Source: Aedes albopictus
Lineage: Eukaryota; Arthropoda; Insecta; Diptera; Culicidae
Assembly: GCF_035046485.1 (NCBI RefSeq)
Contig: NC_085136.1
Span: forward strand, 162,065,963-162,129,962
DNA: 64,000 bases
Reading direction: 5' to 3'
A model generated the notes under the pieces. It was not told the DNA's origin and did not search any database. It saw only the letters and a list, made by a program, of their open reading frames with translations. Positions 1 to 12,113 of the stretch are shown piece by piece (position 1 is the first letter of the stretch; each line of letters opens with the position of its first letter). A program made the position numbers and the translations under genes.

Positions 1-950
1 TTTTAGTAGGGAGGGATTGATAGTTACATAGATCAGGAATACACTTTGGGAAGCGATGCGATCCATACAACCGTATAGTATACGGAAATCGATATATTGA
101 AACAAAATATTGTGCTGCCACTGATAGTGACGTACCGCACAAACTTAGGCAAAATACTGACGCATAATTACGGATCAAATCAGTGTTGCCAGTACCGTAC
201 GATGCCGGACTATACAAAAATACAGAAGAATTTATTTAAAATAGAACAATTTTATTGAAACACTAGCTGTCCCGGCAAACGCCGTTCTGCCTGCCTACTG
301 TGTTTTTGACAAGCAGCTCTGTAGAGAAATGCCCCGAAAAATAGAATGCTAAACTTTCTCGTTTTCGGTGCATTCCCGGTCGACTTCCCCAATTATTTTT
401 TCGTACAAACACGTCGGAGCCCTGCACGAATGAAAAACTGCAAGAATTGTGTAGATCCGTTGGCCCGTTCCAGAGCCTATTCGTGACATACAAACACAAT
501 TCCATTTTTATTTATATAGATTTGGCCAACGCTTGAAGTGACGAAGTTTACAGTCCTTGTTGAGTAAATATATGAAGGATGATTTTAAACTAACAGATAT
601 TTTTACTGCATTTTTCAAAGAAAAGCAAGGAACAAGCTCATCGATCAGCAGTCATTGATTCGATCAGCCGTCAACCGAGCTCTAAAACGATACAATCGTG
701 CGACACTCGCATGCACAGCAAAGAACAACACAATACTGAACACTAAGCCCCCGCGCATCTATTGTTTTGATTTTCACGCGAGACAATAGCGAACGCGATT
801 GATTATGCTGCCATACTAACCCTTAACAGGAACGATGCATGCACAGCAAAAAACAACACAATACTCCAGTTTGGCCCATTAAACGTATTTTTCCTAAAAA
901 CTAGAACTCAATAGCGTTCAAACAAAAAAAAAGTTTAAAATCGGTTGAGT
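1..950. other. unassigned AT-rich sequence, no gene seen
   Basis: No reading frame here looks like a protein. About 26 bases beginning ATGCACAGCAAA occur twice, near 711 and near 838, roughly 125 bases apart, which suggests a decayed local duplication. The stretch near 263-330 resembles a fragment of a dispersed repeat, but I could not delimit it. Confidence 0.5.
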
Positions 951-2276
951 TAGAGGTTCCCAAACTTTTTGCTATCGCAGCGCCCTTTGCAATTTCCAAA
1001 AATGTCGCGGCGCACCAAAGATTTTTTTAAATTATAAACAGCTTTCACTTTAAAATGTCAAAGGCAAAATCGTGAAACACTTCTTATATCACGTTTTCTT
1101 AGAATTTAGAGAAAATTTGGAAAACTTTTTTTTAATAAATCTCACAAACATAATTTTAATATGTTTGTAAGATTTCAAAAATCATGTTGATTTCATCATA
1201 GAAGCTTTATAAAAGAGCAAAAAACTCAGATGTACAGGTAAAACATACTGCTGCTTTTTAAAAATTCAGCCAAATATTCTAAAGCGTTTGCAATAATTTA
1301 AGAATTCCAATTGAAATAAAATGACTTCACACAACTTGACCAAAGTGATGGAACCTCTTAGCCGTGCGGTTAGATCACCAAGCTTCTAATCGCACCATGC
1401 TATGGGGTGAGGGATCGATTCCCGCTCCGGGCGATGAAACTTTTCATGAGGATAGTTTCTTCTCCGTATCCACTGGTGCATGCTCCGTGTGTCCCTTGTC
1501 TAGTGTTAAGTTTCATTCAGTCTGTACAGCCTCTGGCTGAAGACGGTGTCCGCGTCTTTGCAAAGTATCAATTTTTTACGGGAATTGAAAAGCAATACTT
1601 TCAAACACTTTTATTTATTTTGGCAAATTTAGGCACATGAAGAGATTTTAAAGAACCTGTCAGATGGGCTTTGATTGAAATCTTTATTTTCATAAATTTC
1701 GACTTAACCCTTTGAGGCTGGAGTGGCCATATATAGCCCCAGTGATGAAACCGAGCATGGCAAACTTATTCAAAGTTCAATGAGGTTGCGGCAGTACTGA
1801 TGAAATAGTCCGGATCAAAAAGGTTAAAGCCTACTCTTCACAATATCACAACGGCAAACCTGCATGCCGCTAGCTGTTCCGAAGACCTTGTAATTATTCT
1901 GAAAAGAACGCAAATACGGTTCTTGAAATAAAAACTATAAACAAGTTATAGTTAAATCAAAAGCTAAGCTGAAGCTTATAAGGTCCAAAAACAATTTTAA
2001 TAACTTAAAATTTAAACATTTTAAAATTTGGTGTCAATTGATATGTTTAAAGAGGATTCCAGAAATCCTGTGGAACAAATGAAGACTCGGAGAATGAATT
2101 AAAAAAATGAAGCGATACTAGTTTTACTAAACAAAACAAAATTAAGGGAGCTCGGCAATACAAATAAAGAGTTTGTTTTTGTTTGTTTCGTCCGTCACAA
2201 CTCAAAAGCCTGCGGCGCACCTGGGAAAAGTTCGCGGCGCACCAGGGCGCCGCGGCGCACAGTTTGGGAAGTACTG
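951..2276. mobile_element. hAT-like non-autonomous DNA element
   Basis: The ends are imperfect inverted repeats. The left end reads AGAGGTTCCCAAAC and the reverse complement of the right end reads CAGTACTTCCCAAAC; both ends are rich in GGCGC motifs. The flanks carry an 8-bp duplication with one mismatch, GGTTGAGT at 943-950 and GGTTGACT at 2277-2284. An 8-bp duplication with CAG-type ends is the hAT superfamily pattern. No transposase frame is present in the 1.3 kb. A SINE lies inside it, so the SINE came later. Confidence 0.8.
1355..1562 (+). mobile_element. tRNA-derived SINE, Feilai-like
   Basis: A pol III A-box-like stretch (TTAGCCGTGCGGTTA, 1359-1373) and a B-box-like stretch (GGATCGATTCC, 1412-1422) form a tRNA-like head. 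The tail contains CCTCTGGCTGAAGACGGTG. The same head and tail occur on the opposite strand at 10256-10462, and head parts recur at 41880-42060 and 62276-62390. A tRNA-related SINE with this architecture is known in Aedes as Feilai. The name is by resemblance; the repeat nature is seen directly. Confidence 0.75.
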
Positions 2277-2284
2277 GGTTGACT

Positions 2285-2713
2285 GATTCAAAAAATATGA
2301 TTTTTCTGATTTTTTTTTAGTTTTTAAAAACCTTGATTTATACGACCACCCTATTTGAAAATTGGACACCCTAATGACGAAATAAAAAAATACGGGTCTA
2401 ACTATTTTCGAAGAACTTCGAACCCACCAGGTTTCACGACAATCAGAGTTGCACTATATCGTTTTTCTATGGAATGGCTGATTTATATAGAGACATCATA
2501 AAGAACCATTATTTAATAGATGAATTGGTCGGTGTTAAATCAGAGAGGACCATGTTTCTTTTACCTAATTTCTAGAAAAGTTTTGAGCTTTTCAACAAAT
2601 GTTCTTGAATTTTTACCATTAATCTTTATAACTAGTCATCAAAGCATCGCTCTGTATTGATCACGAAAAAACGTAAAAAAATTGAAACCGGGAAATTGCT
2701 AAGTAATTGATTG
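2285..2713. other. unassigned sequence
   Basis: AT-rich sequence with no recognisable coding, RNA or repeat structure. Confidence 0.4.
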
Positions 2714-3737
2714 TACTTAGTCCACTCTAACTGAACAGTTTTTGGGAAATCTACAATCAACTACAGTTCACACTCAAGTTTGTACATATTTTATGGAAAA
2801 AAAATAATGCACAAGTAGGGCAACAGTTAATAGGATTGATGTATAATGTGAGCAGGAAGTTTGAAATTTGATATTTCTGTTATTACACTGTTGATTGCCA
2901 TTTTCAATTTTTATGTTCAGTCAGAGTGGACCAAGTACAACAGTTCAATATCAATCAAAGTACAGCAGGTGAATTAATGCATTAATTGCTCATGCGCTAT
3001 TTAAGAATTCTTAACTTGAACATTCAATAGCTATCAACTTTTGAACGTATTTTCATAGTTCGGTACGTTTTTGAAATATTTTAGTTACACAGTTCATAAT
3101 AATTTATTCAGAAGACTGGCGTTTTCCCAAAATTCGTTTAGACAGAGTGAACCAAGTACACAATTCTTAAAAAAAACGATAAAATAAATTTCTTCATGGA
3201 ACGGGTATTGGTACATTTCAATATGATGCCCAACAGATACTTAACAAATATATTTTGGTTTGGAAAGGATTACGAAGAATAAGGTTATTTTAACTATTTT
3301 TCTTAGAGACACATGGTCCACTCTGTCTGCACCCGAATTACCACAATTCAACACGATGATCTGTAAAATACGATATTGACAATAATAAAATGGATTTTCA
3401 CGTGCTTTCTTGATCAACAATTATCAGAAAATGCGTTAGAGAGTCATAAGATTTGGAAACCTATTATATTTTGTTGATACACTAGTTTGATTATTGGATT
3501 TCAACTAATACATATTTTTTCAGTTCTCTTGACATCAAGCATTTGGTCCACTCTGACTGCACATTTTCGCACTGCATCGATTTTCGCAGTTCAATCAAAA
3601 GAAAATTGTGCTATAACTCTCGTTAATTGTAACATTACGAAAATCGGGTGAATGTTCCAAGTAGCTAAAGTAATTCTCAATCAAATGCCTTAAAAATCTA
3701 ATTTTCGTCAATTTTGTTACTTGGTCCCCTCTGACTT
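2714..3737. repeat. array of an 18-bp motif in both orientations
   Basis: Six copies of a motif close to ACTTGGTCCACTCTGACT occur at about 2714, 2918, 3140, 3314, 3542 and 3718. Spacing is 174-228 bases. The second and third copies are reversed. The sequence between copies is AT-rich and not obviously repeated. It may be the remains of a TIR element family inserted into itself, or of a tandem repeat with inversions. Confidence 0.65.
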
Positions 3738-4194
3738 AACGCCGACCAATTTATGGCTTAAAGAAAGATTTGCGCATAGAAGTGGAGCGTGACGCTGTTC
3801 GATAACCTTCCGTTAAACGTCTGGCTTGATTCGATGAAATTTTGCACCGATGTTAACCTTCCGTAACTCGCGCGGTTGACTACCTGCGTCAGCACCACGC
3901 TAATACTGAGTACAAAAAGCGAGATTTTTATAACGTGTTGTACAAAATACAACAGCGCGATCGTTCGAGGGTTAATAAACATCTAAACAAAGTGACAATG
4001 AAAAGGGTATTATAAATGCACAAACCACTTTTATTCAAGTATCTATATTGCTTTCAATAGGCTTTTGGTGTGACCGTCACGTAGGTTTTCAAGTAACTTT
4101 ATTAAGTCAAATAGGGTAGAAGAGGTTCTTAAAATCATCATAAAACCAAAATAAAAGGTACAAGGTTTTGTGACGGTTGTCCAAACGTCTAGAA
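3738..4194. other. unassigned sequence
   Basis: No gene or defined repeat seen. Confidence 0.4.
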
Positions 4195-5060
4195 AATTAA
4201 CTGGTCTTGAAGAGCCTCTTCTCAGACAAACTCTTCCAGAAGTTCCTCCTACGATTCCCCCAGGCGTTTCCTTACAAGACTCTTTTATTATTGTTCCTTT
4301 TAGGATTTCTAAAGGATTTTCTTCCGTGATTATTTACACGAGGAGTTCCTTCTGGAATATCACCACAGATTATTTCCGGGAGTCTCCCGGAAATTATTTC
4401 CTGGTTTGCCTCAGGAATTCAATCCGGGAATCCTTCAGGAACTCCTTCCTAAGTTTTCCAAGTTTTATGCAGAGATCGCTTACATCTCCAAAAATTCCAT
4501 GTGTGATTTCTCCAGAATTTCATTCCGCGATTTCTTTAGAATTTATTTAAGAATTCCGAGAATCATCTACGAATTCCTCTGGAAATCCTACAAAAACTTG
4601 TTCCAGTATCCCTCCAAGACCTTCTTCCGGAATACCTCCAGGAGCTCTTCTCGGGATTCTACTTTCAAAATTGCTTCAAGAACTTCTCTCAGGATTCCTC
4701 CGGGATTTCTCCAAGAACTTCCTCTGGAATTCTTTCAGAAACTTATTCTGGGAGATAAGCGAACCTAGTGTGGTGGTTGAAGCTCGATGTGATAGGATCT
4801 GGAGTCGATTGCTATTCCCAATATACACACAAAATGTTAGTTCCTTCTTCGGAAGCTATGAATTCCGAGCAAAATAGTCCAGGGATTAAAATCTCTTCAA
4901 TATATATTAAAAAAAAACGCTATTTCCAGGATTTATAGGGAACTCCATCCGGGATTTTTCTGGGAACTTCTTCCGACATTCCTCGAGGATTTTTCAGGAA
5001 CTGCTTCCGGGACATTTCATGAACTCCTTCCTGGATTCCTCTATTGCAGGGAATCCTTCA
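4195..5060. repeat. degenerate TTCCTCCGGGATTCC simple repeat
   Basis: A diverged tandem-like array of units resembling TTCCTCCGGGATTCCTTCAG, punctuated by GGAATTCC-like palindromes. The short open frames here are by-products of the repeat. Closely similar arrays lie at 47300-49570 and inside the two hAT-like elements, and a regular version is at the right edge of the window. Confidence 0.75.
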
Positions 5061-5074
5061 TGAGTCCGTTCAAA

Positions 5075-5690
5075 ACACAACCTAGACAGCATTGCGTCGG
5101 ATGCACCAGTAAAGACGTTTTCATTTATGATTTTCTATAGCTCTGATCAGTCGATACTGCCTGTCATACGTCACCTCGATTCCGATGAACGGGTGATACG
5201 TAGCGATCTACTATTCACGGTATTTTTAGTTTTGCAGTACGGTGAAGATCTAGTCCCACTTCCCACAAACTCAATTTCTTTCGGTGGTAGATGCCGGAAG
5301 ATTATCTGGAATGGTGAACTCTCGGAAGTATTCACATTCCGAATGGTCGCCTTTCTTGTGGATTATCTCCTTTGGCAGCTGTTCGGTTTTCCAGATTCTA
5401 ACTATCAACCAATGCAGATGAATGATCAACGATTCTGAGCTCATTTAAATGAGTTTAGCTGCGATACCTTCCTTTCTAGCTGCTTTATTGTCTTAATCTG
5501 GTGGATGACATCCTTAACTTCCCTCAGCATTCAATCCCGTCCTCTGCTGCAGTGGCGTGATCGTATCTTCCGTTGCCTTTATCCTCCGTGCCCACGTTCT
5601 TTATGCCGTTCAGATGCTAATCGAAGTGCTGCTTCCAGTTTTCAGTCACCTCAGATCTGCCCAGGTTCCCGTTCTGATCTCTGTGCATTA
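5075..5690 (-). pseudogene. fragment of an RTE (JAM1-like) ORF2, linker and start of RT
   Basis: Read on the minus strand, the sequence encodes a decayed stretch colinear with 45050-45560 of the larger RTE copy in this window. It includes wording like ENWKQHF, then the segment around EQLPKE and HKKGDHSECE. These belong to the linker and first RT motif of RTE-clade ORF2. Several stops and frame changes make it non-functional. Its upstream end is cut by the small TTA-flanked element. Confidence 0.75.
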
Positions 5691-5850
5691 GGGAACGTTC
5701 AAAAATTACATCCAACATTTTGGGGGGAGGGGGGGTCTAAGAAAGTGTGACAGTACGTGTACTAGGTATAGGAAAATAGCGTGACAGAGGGGGGAGGGTG
5801 AGGGGTCTAAAAATCCCGAAAAACGATGGACGTAATAAATGAATCTTCCC
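5691..5850. mobile_element. 160-bp MITE with TTA target duplication
   Basis: The ends are inverted (GGGAACGTTCA against GGGAAGATTCA) and the element is flanked by TTA at 5688-5690 and 5851-5853. It contains G-rich runs. A 3-bp TTA duplication is typical of PIF/Harbinger-type elements; assignment rests on that alone. It sits at the edge of the RTE fragment. Confidence 0.7.
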
Positions 5851-5853
5851 TTA

Positions 5854-8342
5854 CACACTTAGGTAATTCAGATTGCCGGGAAATCACTTGGTAAGCATGT
5901 TTCACGAAATACTGCGTTACAAGCCCAATAAAAGGTGTTTATGATGAACATGAAGAAAACACCAGCCATTCCAAGGAATTTCTTGAAGTAACGCCAATAA
6001 TGATTGAAACGGCAGTCGAAGAAATCATAAAACATCAACAAAACCATGCAAATGCCACCTAAGTGATCATTTCGGTAACAAAATATAGACTGTTTCAGAA
6101 ATTATAAATACACTTTGTTTATTAAATTAAATGGACAGTTCTAATGATTTTTACCAACTTCTTTCAGAGAATAGCATATTGTACTCCATATTTTTATATT
6201 TCCTTTCAATAAAGATTGTACTCCATATTTTTATATTTCCTTTCAATAAAGAACAGTCGAGTTCTCTAACAAATAACTTAATTTTTCAAATTTGCATTTG
6301 CACAAAGGTGTTTTTTAATTATTTCAACATTTTTTATCACTAAATACCAAAAATTATCCAAATTTTTATCACATTCGCTTTCTCAACAAGTTGTCTAAGG
6401 AATGCCTTGATCAAAATTTGGAAAAAATCGGAAAAGGCATTTCCACAACTTTTTTTTCGGAGATCATGTTTCTCATTTTTTAAGGTTTTCTACGGAACAT
6501 AAGAACTACCACACAGTTTCTTAGCTTTCCTGAACGCATTTAATCTAAACTAACTTATTTTTTCAGCTCTTTTGATCCTTTCGATGACAAAGCTTGACAT
6601 ACCATAAAAACGAATGCAGTAAACAGTAATTAAGACATTCGTTTGCTTAACGTTTGTTGCTACTGGTGTTGTTGAGAAATTTGAAACAAAAATTTTTGTT
6701 TTGAGTAGGCCCGTAATGGTGGTTCTTGATCAAATATTCCAGTAAAAATTACCTTTACCAATCGAGAAACATCTTTTTTTATCGATACAGCAATTTTTAT
6801 TGTGTTTGGAAATTAAATATTATATCTGTGCGATTTTTTTCTTTTTTACTATGCTACATTTTTTGACCACTTTGTGCAACTTCAAATTTTAATCATCTAG
6901 TTTACAGTGCCCTATTTTTTTAACTTTTTCCACAAACATCAACAAAATTGGTATTATTTGCTTCGTTAGCATGTTTACTATAAGAGCTAGAAGAATCTTT
7001 TTTGGATATTGTGCTCTAATTGAAATGGCAGGTTATCGTTAGTGTATTTATAATTCTGAAACAGTCTATAATCGTCCAGCGAGAAGCTGGTGTTGTCTTT
7101 TTCCCAGGAATTTGTTTGCTTGAGCAGATTCTCATCCACGGTGCTTCTATCACCACCAACAACGGAACACTTGTCAGCAGCCTGCCTGGAAGGACGCAAT
7201 CAACTTGCTTTTCGGCTACACGCTTCCGTGAAAATGGCGAAAAATTAAATGAACTTTATTACGCAGGAGTTAATAATTGAGAAAATGTAATTAAAAATTA
7301 TGCATTATCAGATTTATGCAAAATTATGGTAAACAGTTTAATGACGAAATGAGTAAAACACCAGCCCAAAAGGAAGGACACGCAGCGACGGCAGCGGCAG
7401 CGGAAAGTTTGTTGCTCCTTGGCCGGTGGGCGTCGCGGCGGCGGCGACGGGAAGGTACCAACTTTACAAATACAAGAAGTGGAAAATTGTGGCAAAAGTT
7501 TCAAATTTTATAAATTAAGATGGTCGTCGCTGGCGAGACTCAGAATGGAGAGATGCAAGAAGGCGATGCGATGAGACACACAACCTGAACCCAGAGTCGG
7601 TGAGTGAGTGGGCATGAAAATCCTTGCGGCAAGCACTCGACAGAGCCAATGATGATGCCAAGAATAGAATTAAAAATTAAAAAACTTTTCTCATTTATTT
7701 TCTGATTTTCGTTTTAATTTTGCTTACGCCGCTGGCAATTTCTCATGTCATATGTGTGATACGCGGACGGCGGAGCTGCGATTGCAGGATTCGAAGAGTC
7801 TCGTGCACACAACATGAGAGAGAAGACTTCGAGGGCCCAGCTTTGTTTGCCGCGGAATGGCAAATATCGTACAAGAATGGATCGTCCTCATCTCGGGCCC
7901 AAACAACTTGACTTAACTACGAACACGCACGAGGAGGATATCCTTGCCAGTTTTGCGTTATTTCCGCAGATAACATCAAACTTTTGATTGTTATTGTAAC
8001 CGAAATACGATGCAGTGATTACATTGTTATAATGAGTGCGGTGGTTTCGTGACATTTCGCGGAGATGTGTAATTGGGTGTTGTAACTTCATGAGACAGAG
8101 TCATGTTGCAATTGTTGAGAAATAGACGAAATAAATAAACATAGACAAACGAATATTTCCAGAGAATTTATTTGAAAATTTGAATGAATTTCGTCAAATC
8201 CTCTTTTAATGTATCAAATCAGCAGTTACCAGATTATTTTTTTTTTTTTGATAATATTCATACAAATTACTGGAAAAACTTGTAATTAGAAGGTACGAAA
8301 TGTTGCTAATTGACAAATTGAGAAATGAAATTTGTAAAAAAA
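5854..8342. other. unassigned AT-rich region
   Basis: No frame has a recognisable domain. A GC-richer patch at about 7370-7460 has GCG/CGG trinucleotide runs. One exact short tandem duplication is listed separately. I see no RNA gene or TIR pair. Confidence 0.45.
6175..6250. repeat. exact tandem duplication, about 37 bp, two copies
   Basis: The unit starting ATTGTACTCCATATTT and ending TTTCAATAAAG occurs twice back to back without visible change, indicating a recent replication-slippage duplication. Confidence 0.9.
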
Positions 8343-8418
8343 AATCGCGTTCTGGTGGGTCGAACGCAGCCCCACGACTCCGTATTCGCTAGACCGGCGT
8401 TTTAACCAACTAAGCCAC
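8343..8418 (-). mobile_element. tRNA-derived repeat head
   Basis: On the minus strand the sequence has a D-arm/A-box-like stretch (TGGCTTAGTTGGTTAAAAC) and a T-arm/B-box-like stretch (GCTGCGTTCGACCCACC). The layout is tRNA-like, but I could not pair a convincing acceptor stem, and the context is repeats. It is therefore better read as a tRNA-derived SINE fragment than a working tRNA gene. Confidence 0.5.
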
Positions 8419-8949
8419 ATAACAGACAATGATTCTGTGGAATAGAAATTAACTTAACTCTTTGTCAGAGCTCCGGAATCGGCATTTCGCCAGAAGTTCA
8501 ATCGTAAATTCATCCACCAATTTCTCAAGAACTAAAAAAAAACAGAATGAAAATATTGTTCGATTTCTTGGTTAACGTTACAATCAGGTCAGTGCAGTGT
8601 AAGCAATACATTTAATACAATTTAATACCATACAAACAATACATTCAATCATAGACTAATTTGTTGCAGACCTTGTTTTTTCCAGGCAGGCACAAACACC
8701 GAGCTGAACTATCGTCGGCAATCGTATCTGTTCCATGCGCCAACAAGCTCCCTCCATTTTCCAAGTGACTGAGTTGTGAAAAATTAAATTTAACAACTAA
8801 ATTTGAATTTAAATTTGAGTTCATTAAAATTTCTGTTTTGTTCCCCCTAGTTTTCCTTTCCTCTCCCATTGTCGCACTACTGTCGTCTCCGTCGTCTATA
8901 GGGCAACCGAAATCAAAAGAGGAGAACCATGCCACCCTCCTCTCTCCTC

Positions 8950-9222
8950 TTCTTGGCGTAACGTCCTCACAGGCACAAAGCCTGCTTCTCAGCTTAGTGT
9001 TCTATGAGCACTTCCACAGTTATTAACTGAGAGCTTCCTCTGCCAATGACCATTTTGCATGTGTATATCGTGTGGCAGGCACGAAGATACTCTATGCCCA
9101 AGGAAGTCAAGGAAATTTCCTTTACGAAAAGATCCTGGACCAACCGGGAATCGAACCCGTCACCCTCAGCATGGTCATTCTGAAAACCCGTGCGTTTACC
9201 GCCTCGGCTATATGGGCCCTTG
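8950..9222 (-). mobile_element. tRNA-derived SINE, family B, nearly complete
   Basis: The minus-strand head has an A-box-like TAGCCGAGGCGGTAAACGC and a B-box-like GGGTTCGATTCCCGG. The body runs through GTTAATAACTGTGGAAGTG and ends with GACGTTACGCCAAGAAGAG. Related copies are at 16616-16690, 17466-17590, 18696-18965, 38363-38840 and 61782-61936. Six copies on both strands in 64 kb make a dispersed, separately mobilised family the simplest reading. Confidence 0.85.
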
Positions 9223-9868
9223 CCACCCATAACCATGCCATCCAGTGCTGAATATTCATTCGAACAGTCAAATCCAAATCCTGAAAACGAATGTTGTCAT
9301 ATCTTTTATGTGCTGCAGCAGCACATATCTATCTATCTACCTCTACAGAAAGTTCCTGCTAACCCTTGGCAGTTGGCTTCTCTAGTCGGGTCTCTTTATC
9401 TCACTCTTTGCTTGGGTGATGTGACTTGCTATCTGCTCATGTATTCTAATTTAATTTTTGAGTTCTCGTTGCTGTTTTCCAGAGGAGAAAGTGCCGTTTG
9501 ATTTTGCTTTTAGACATAGTAATGTATGGCAATTTCAATGATGATATTGAAATGAAACAAAGTTGATTCTATTTGAAAATATGCTAACTAATTCCAAAAA
9601 TATATGAAGACGATTAGATCTTCCTTCGACTTATTTATTAATGCCAGATAACAGATCCTAATGTTTCAATTCAATCCCACACCTCCATTGATGTGGCCCA
9701 CACTTATATGAAAAACGAAAAATTTGAAAAATGCCAAGTTTTACCTCTTGGATCAGTTGTTTTGAACTCCCAGAAGCTACGTTCAAAATTTGAGCAAAAT
9801 CGATCAAGCCTAAGGGGGCGCTTAACGAGCTTGAAGTTTGTATGGGGAAACTTGGCCAAATGTATGCA
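9223..9868. other. unassigned sequence
   Basis: No coding or defined repeat structure. The last 170 bases may be part of a longer dispersed repeat that adjoins the next foldback. Confidence 0.4.
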
Positions 9869-10252
9869 GAAATCTTAAGTTTTCGAATTTCGCCGCTAGA
9901 TGGCGCTGTGAACGTTCAATATTCAAACCCTTTGGTATTTTTGTAGGTGACTATATACCAAACAACTTTGTCGAAGACTGCAAAGTGATCCAACGTCTGT
10001 GAAAAAAGTTATACCCTAGGTAAAGTGAGGTGAATCATTATTGATATTTTTCCAAAAGGAATAACATCAATAATGAAATCTCAATACTTTGCCTCACTTT
10101 GCCTACGGTATAACTTTTTTCACAGACGTTTGATCACTTTGCGGTCTTCAACAAAGTTGTTTGGTATATAGTCACCTACAAGAATACCAAAGGGTTTGAG
10201 TATTGAAAGTTTACAGCGCAACCTACCGGCAAAATTCGAAAACTTAAGATTT
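9869..10252. mobile_element. foldback (long inverted repeat) element
   Basis: Two arms of about 165 bases, roughly 9869-10033 and 10085-10252, are reverse complements at high identity. Each arm has the motif CTATATACCAAACAACTTTG and ends with AAATCTTAAGTTTTCGAATT. A short AT-rich spacer separates them. The left arm contains GCTAGATGGCGCTGT and the right arm a diverged counterpart. No target duplication was identified. Confidence 0.75.
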
Positions 10253-10255
10253 AAA

Positions 10256-10462
10256 AAAAAAGACACTGCACCGTCTTCAACCAGAGGTTGCACAGACTGA
10301 ACCAATCACATACATGAGACAACGGACAACACACGAAACACCCAGTGGTCCAGTGGAGAATTTTTCGTTTAAAGAAAAGTTTTCACCGACTGGAGTGGGA
10401 ATCGAACCCACACGTAACGGCCAGACGACTGACGCCTCTAACCGCACGGTCACGAAGCCTGC
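10256..10462 (-). mobile_element. tRNA-derived SINE, Feilai-like, complete-looking
   Basis: Minus-strand A-box GACCGTGCGGTTAG and B-box GGGTTCGATTCCCAC are followed by a body ending CAACCTCTGGTTGAAGACGG and a T-rich tail (A-rich on the plus strand). This is the best-preserved of the four family A copies. It abuts the foldback element. Confidence 0.8.
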
Positions 10463-11040
10463 GGCTGCGAACACCGATTCGATTTGCCTGGAACAAAGAT
10501 TCTTGACCAGGACAATCGTTTAAACGCACTTCAAATTCTTGAAATGTGTCGCATTTTTTGTGACAACAAAACGGTTAACTATAGAACCGACACAAGCAAT
10601 CTGAGTGTTGTTTACTCGGGTCTTCTGCACTCAATCACGCACGGAGAGAGATAGCAGAACATCGTCAAAGCACGCTGTGATGCTCTGTTTCTGCTAATGT
10701 CTTTTCTGTTCCATCGTTTCGTTTTGACGTCTCCACTCACAGACATTTTGATTCAAACCTGTTTAGATGTGCCGTTCAAATTGTCCATGTTCAAACCCAC
10801 TTGACCTAAAAACAACCTTTAATGTGAGTAATTTTATGTTTTATGTAACAAATGACTTGACTACTCAAACTTTGTATGTAAATTGTAGTTTGCCCTGAAG
10901 ATGAGTGAATAAACGCTCGAAACGTCGGCTATAATTAAAACCGTTGTTTTATAAGTAACCCGATGACCGAAAACGCGCCTATAATTGTTAATTACCATCC
11001 AAACGGTCGTTATTCCATCAATGTCGACCTATATTAAAAG
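10463..11040. other. unassigned sequence with a hammerhead-like motif
   Basis: No coding signal. At 10895-10923 the bases CTGAAGA, a GAGTG/CGCTC stem with a six-base loop, and GAAAC appear in the order of a hammerhead ribozyme core; see the findings. The core sits about 150 bases before the start of the Juan-like relic. Confidence 0.4.
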
Positions 11041-11683
11041 ATCAAAAAACATGAAGGCCCCAGGCTTCGATAACACTCTGAACTTGGAGCTCAAGAACTT
11101 GAGTCTCCAGTTCTACCATCATCTGGCACAGATCTTTAATCAGTGACTCCGACTAAGCTACTTCTCCTCATCCTGGAAGTCAGCCAAAGTTATCCCCATC
11201 AGGAAGCCTGGGAAAGATCCTTCATCGCCTAAGAGCTATCGTCCCATCAGTCTTCTCTCAGCATTGTCGAAACGATTCATCAGCGACTACTCTCCGTAAC
11301 CGATCAACATAACATCTTGCTCGAGGAACAGTTTGGTTTTCGGCACGGTCGATCAACCGTGCACCAATTGTCCCGAGTAGCAAACAACCTCAGACGGAAC
11401 AAGTCCCTCTTCAAAACCTCTGCCATGGCGTTGCTCGATGTTGAAAGGGCATTCGACAACGTCTGGCATAGTGGCATGATGGCCTGGTGTACAAGCTGCA
11501 CCAGTACAATCTTCCCAACTACTTGGTGAAAATAATCAGCAATTATCTCTCTGACAGGACATTCAGAGTCACATCCAGAGTTCACTCTTGTACAACCTGT
11601 TCTCCCCGGATATTCCACCGCTGCCAGAGAAATGGTTCGCCGGTGTTGTTCGCCGATGATACGTCAGTCGTCCATAGTGGTAG

Positions 11684-11938
11684 AACAGACAAACAGACGT
11701 CTCACTCTACTATCTTCCCATCGTTTCATTTTTTAACGGATAGTTAAAATATTCTGTAGTTCGCAAATCGCTCGCTCATGGCGCTCGCATCGTTTTCGCT
11801 CTTGTTTGACGTTTGCTCACCACCGCCATCTACTCAGTAGGTTTGCAAAACACAGCGTAATAATCATTGGGCGATTATGCTTTCGTGACGATGATTTTAA
11901 TCGCATTTCGTTCCAAGTGATACGTCTGTTTGTCTGTG
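11684..11938. mobile_element. 255-bp MITE, ACAGACAAACAGACGT family, copy 1
   Basis: The ends ACAGACAAACAGACGT and its reverse complement are flanked by a 7-bp duplication GTGGTAG (11677-11683 and 11939-11945). Removing the element and one duplication restores the Juan-like frame exactly across the YADD-region motif. Two relatives are at 20634-20957 and 47482-47740. No coding capacity. Confidence 0.9.
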
Positions 11939-12113
11939 GTGGTAGGTTCATTAGGGCGCTCACCTCTAGACTCCAAAGAAGCCTGAATGTCCTGTCAGAT
12001 TATTTGACCAGTTGGAAGATCTGTATCAACGCGGCGAAGACCCAGGTCATCCTTTTCCCTCATTCAAAATCCCCCCGACTTGTTCCGGCTGAGGATTGTA
12101 AAATCACCCTTAA

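Noticed and set aside
4170..4877. Overlapping 70-126-residue open frames rich in Ser, Phe and Arg
   Set aside because: They follow the period of the degenerate TTCCTCC-type repeat. The same composition appears at 47.3-49.2 kb in other frames.
8343..8418. A working tRNA gene
   Set aside because: The internal promoter boxes are recognisable, but I could not pair a full acceptor stem, and the setting is SINE-like.
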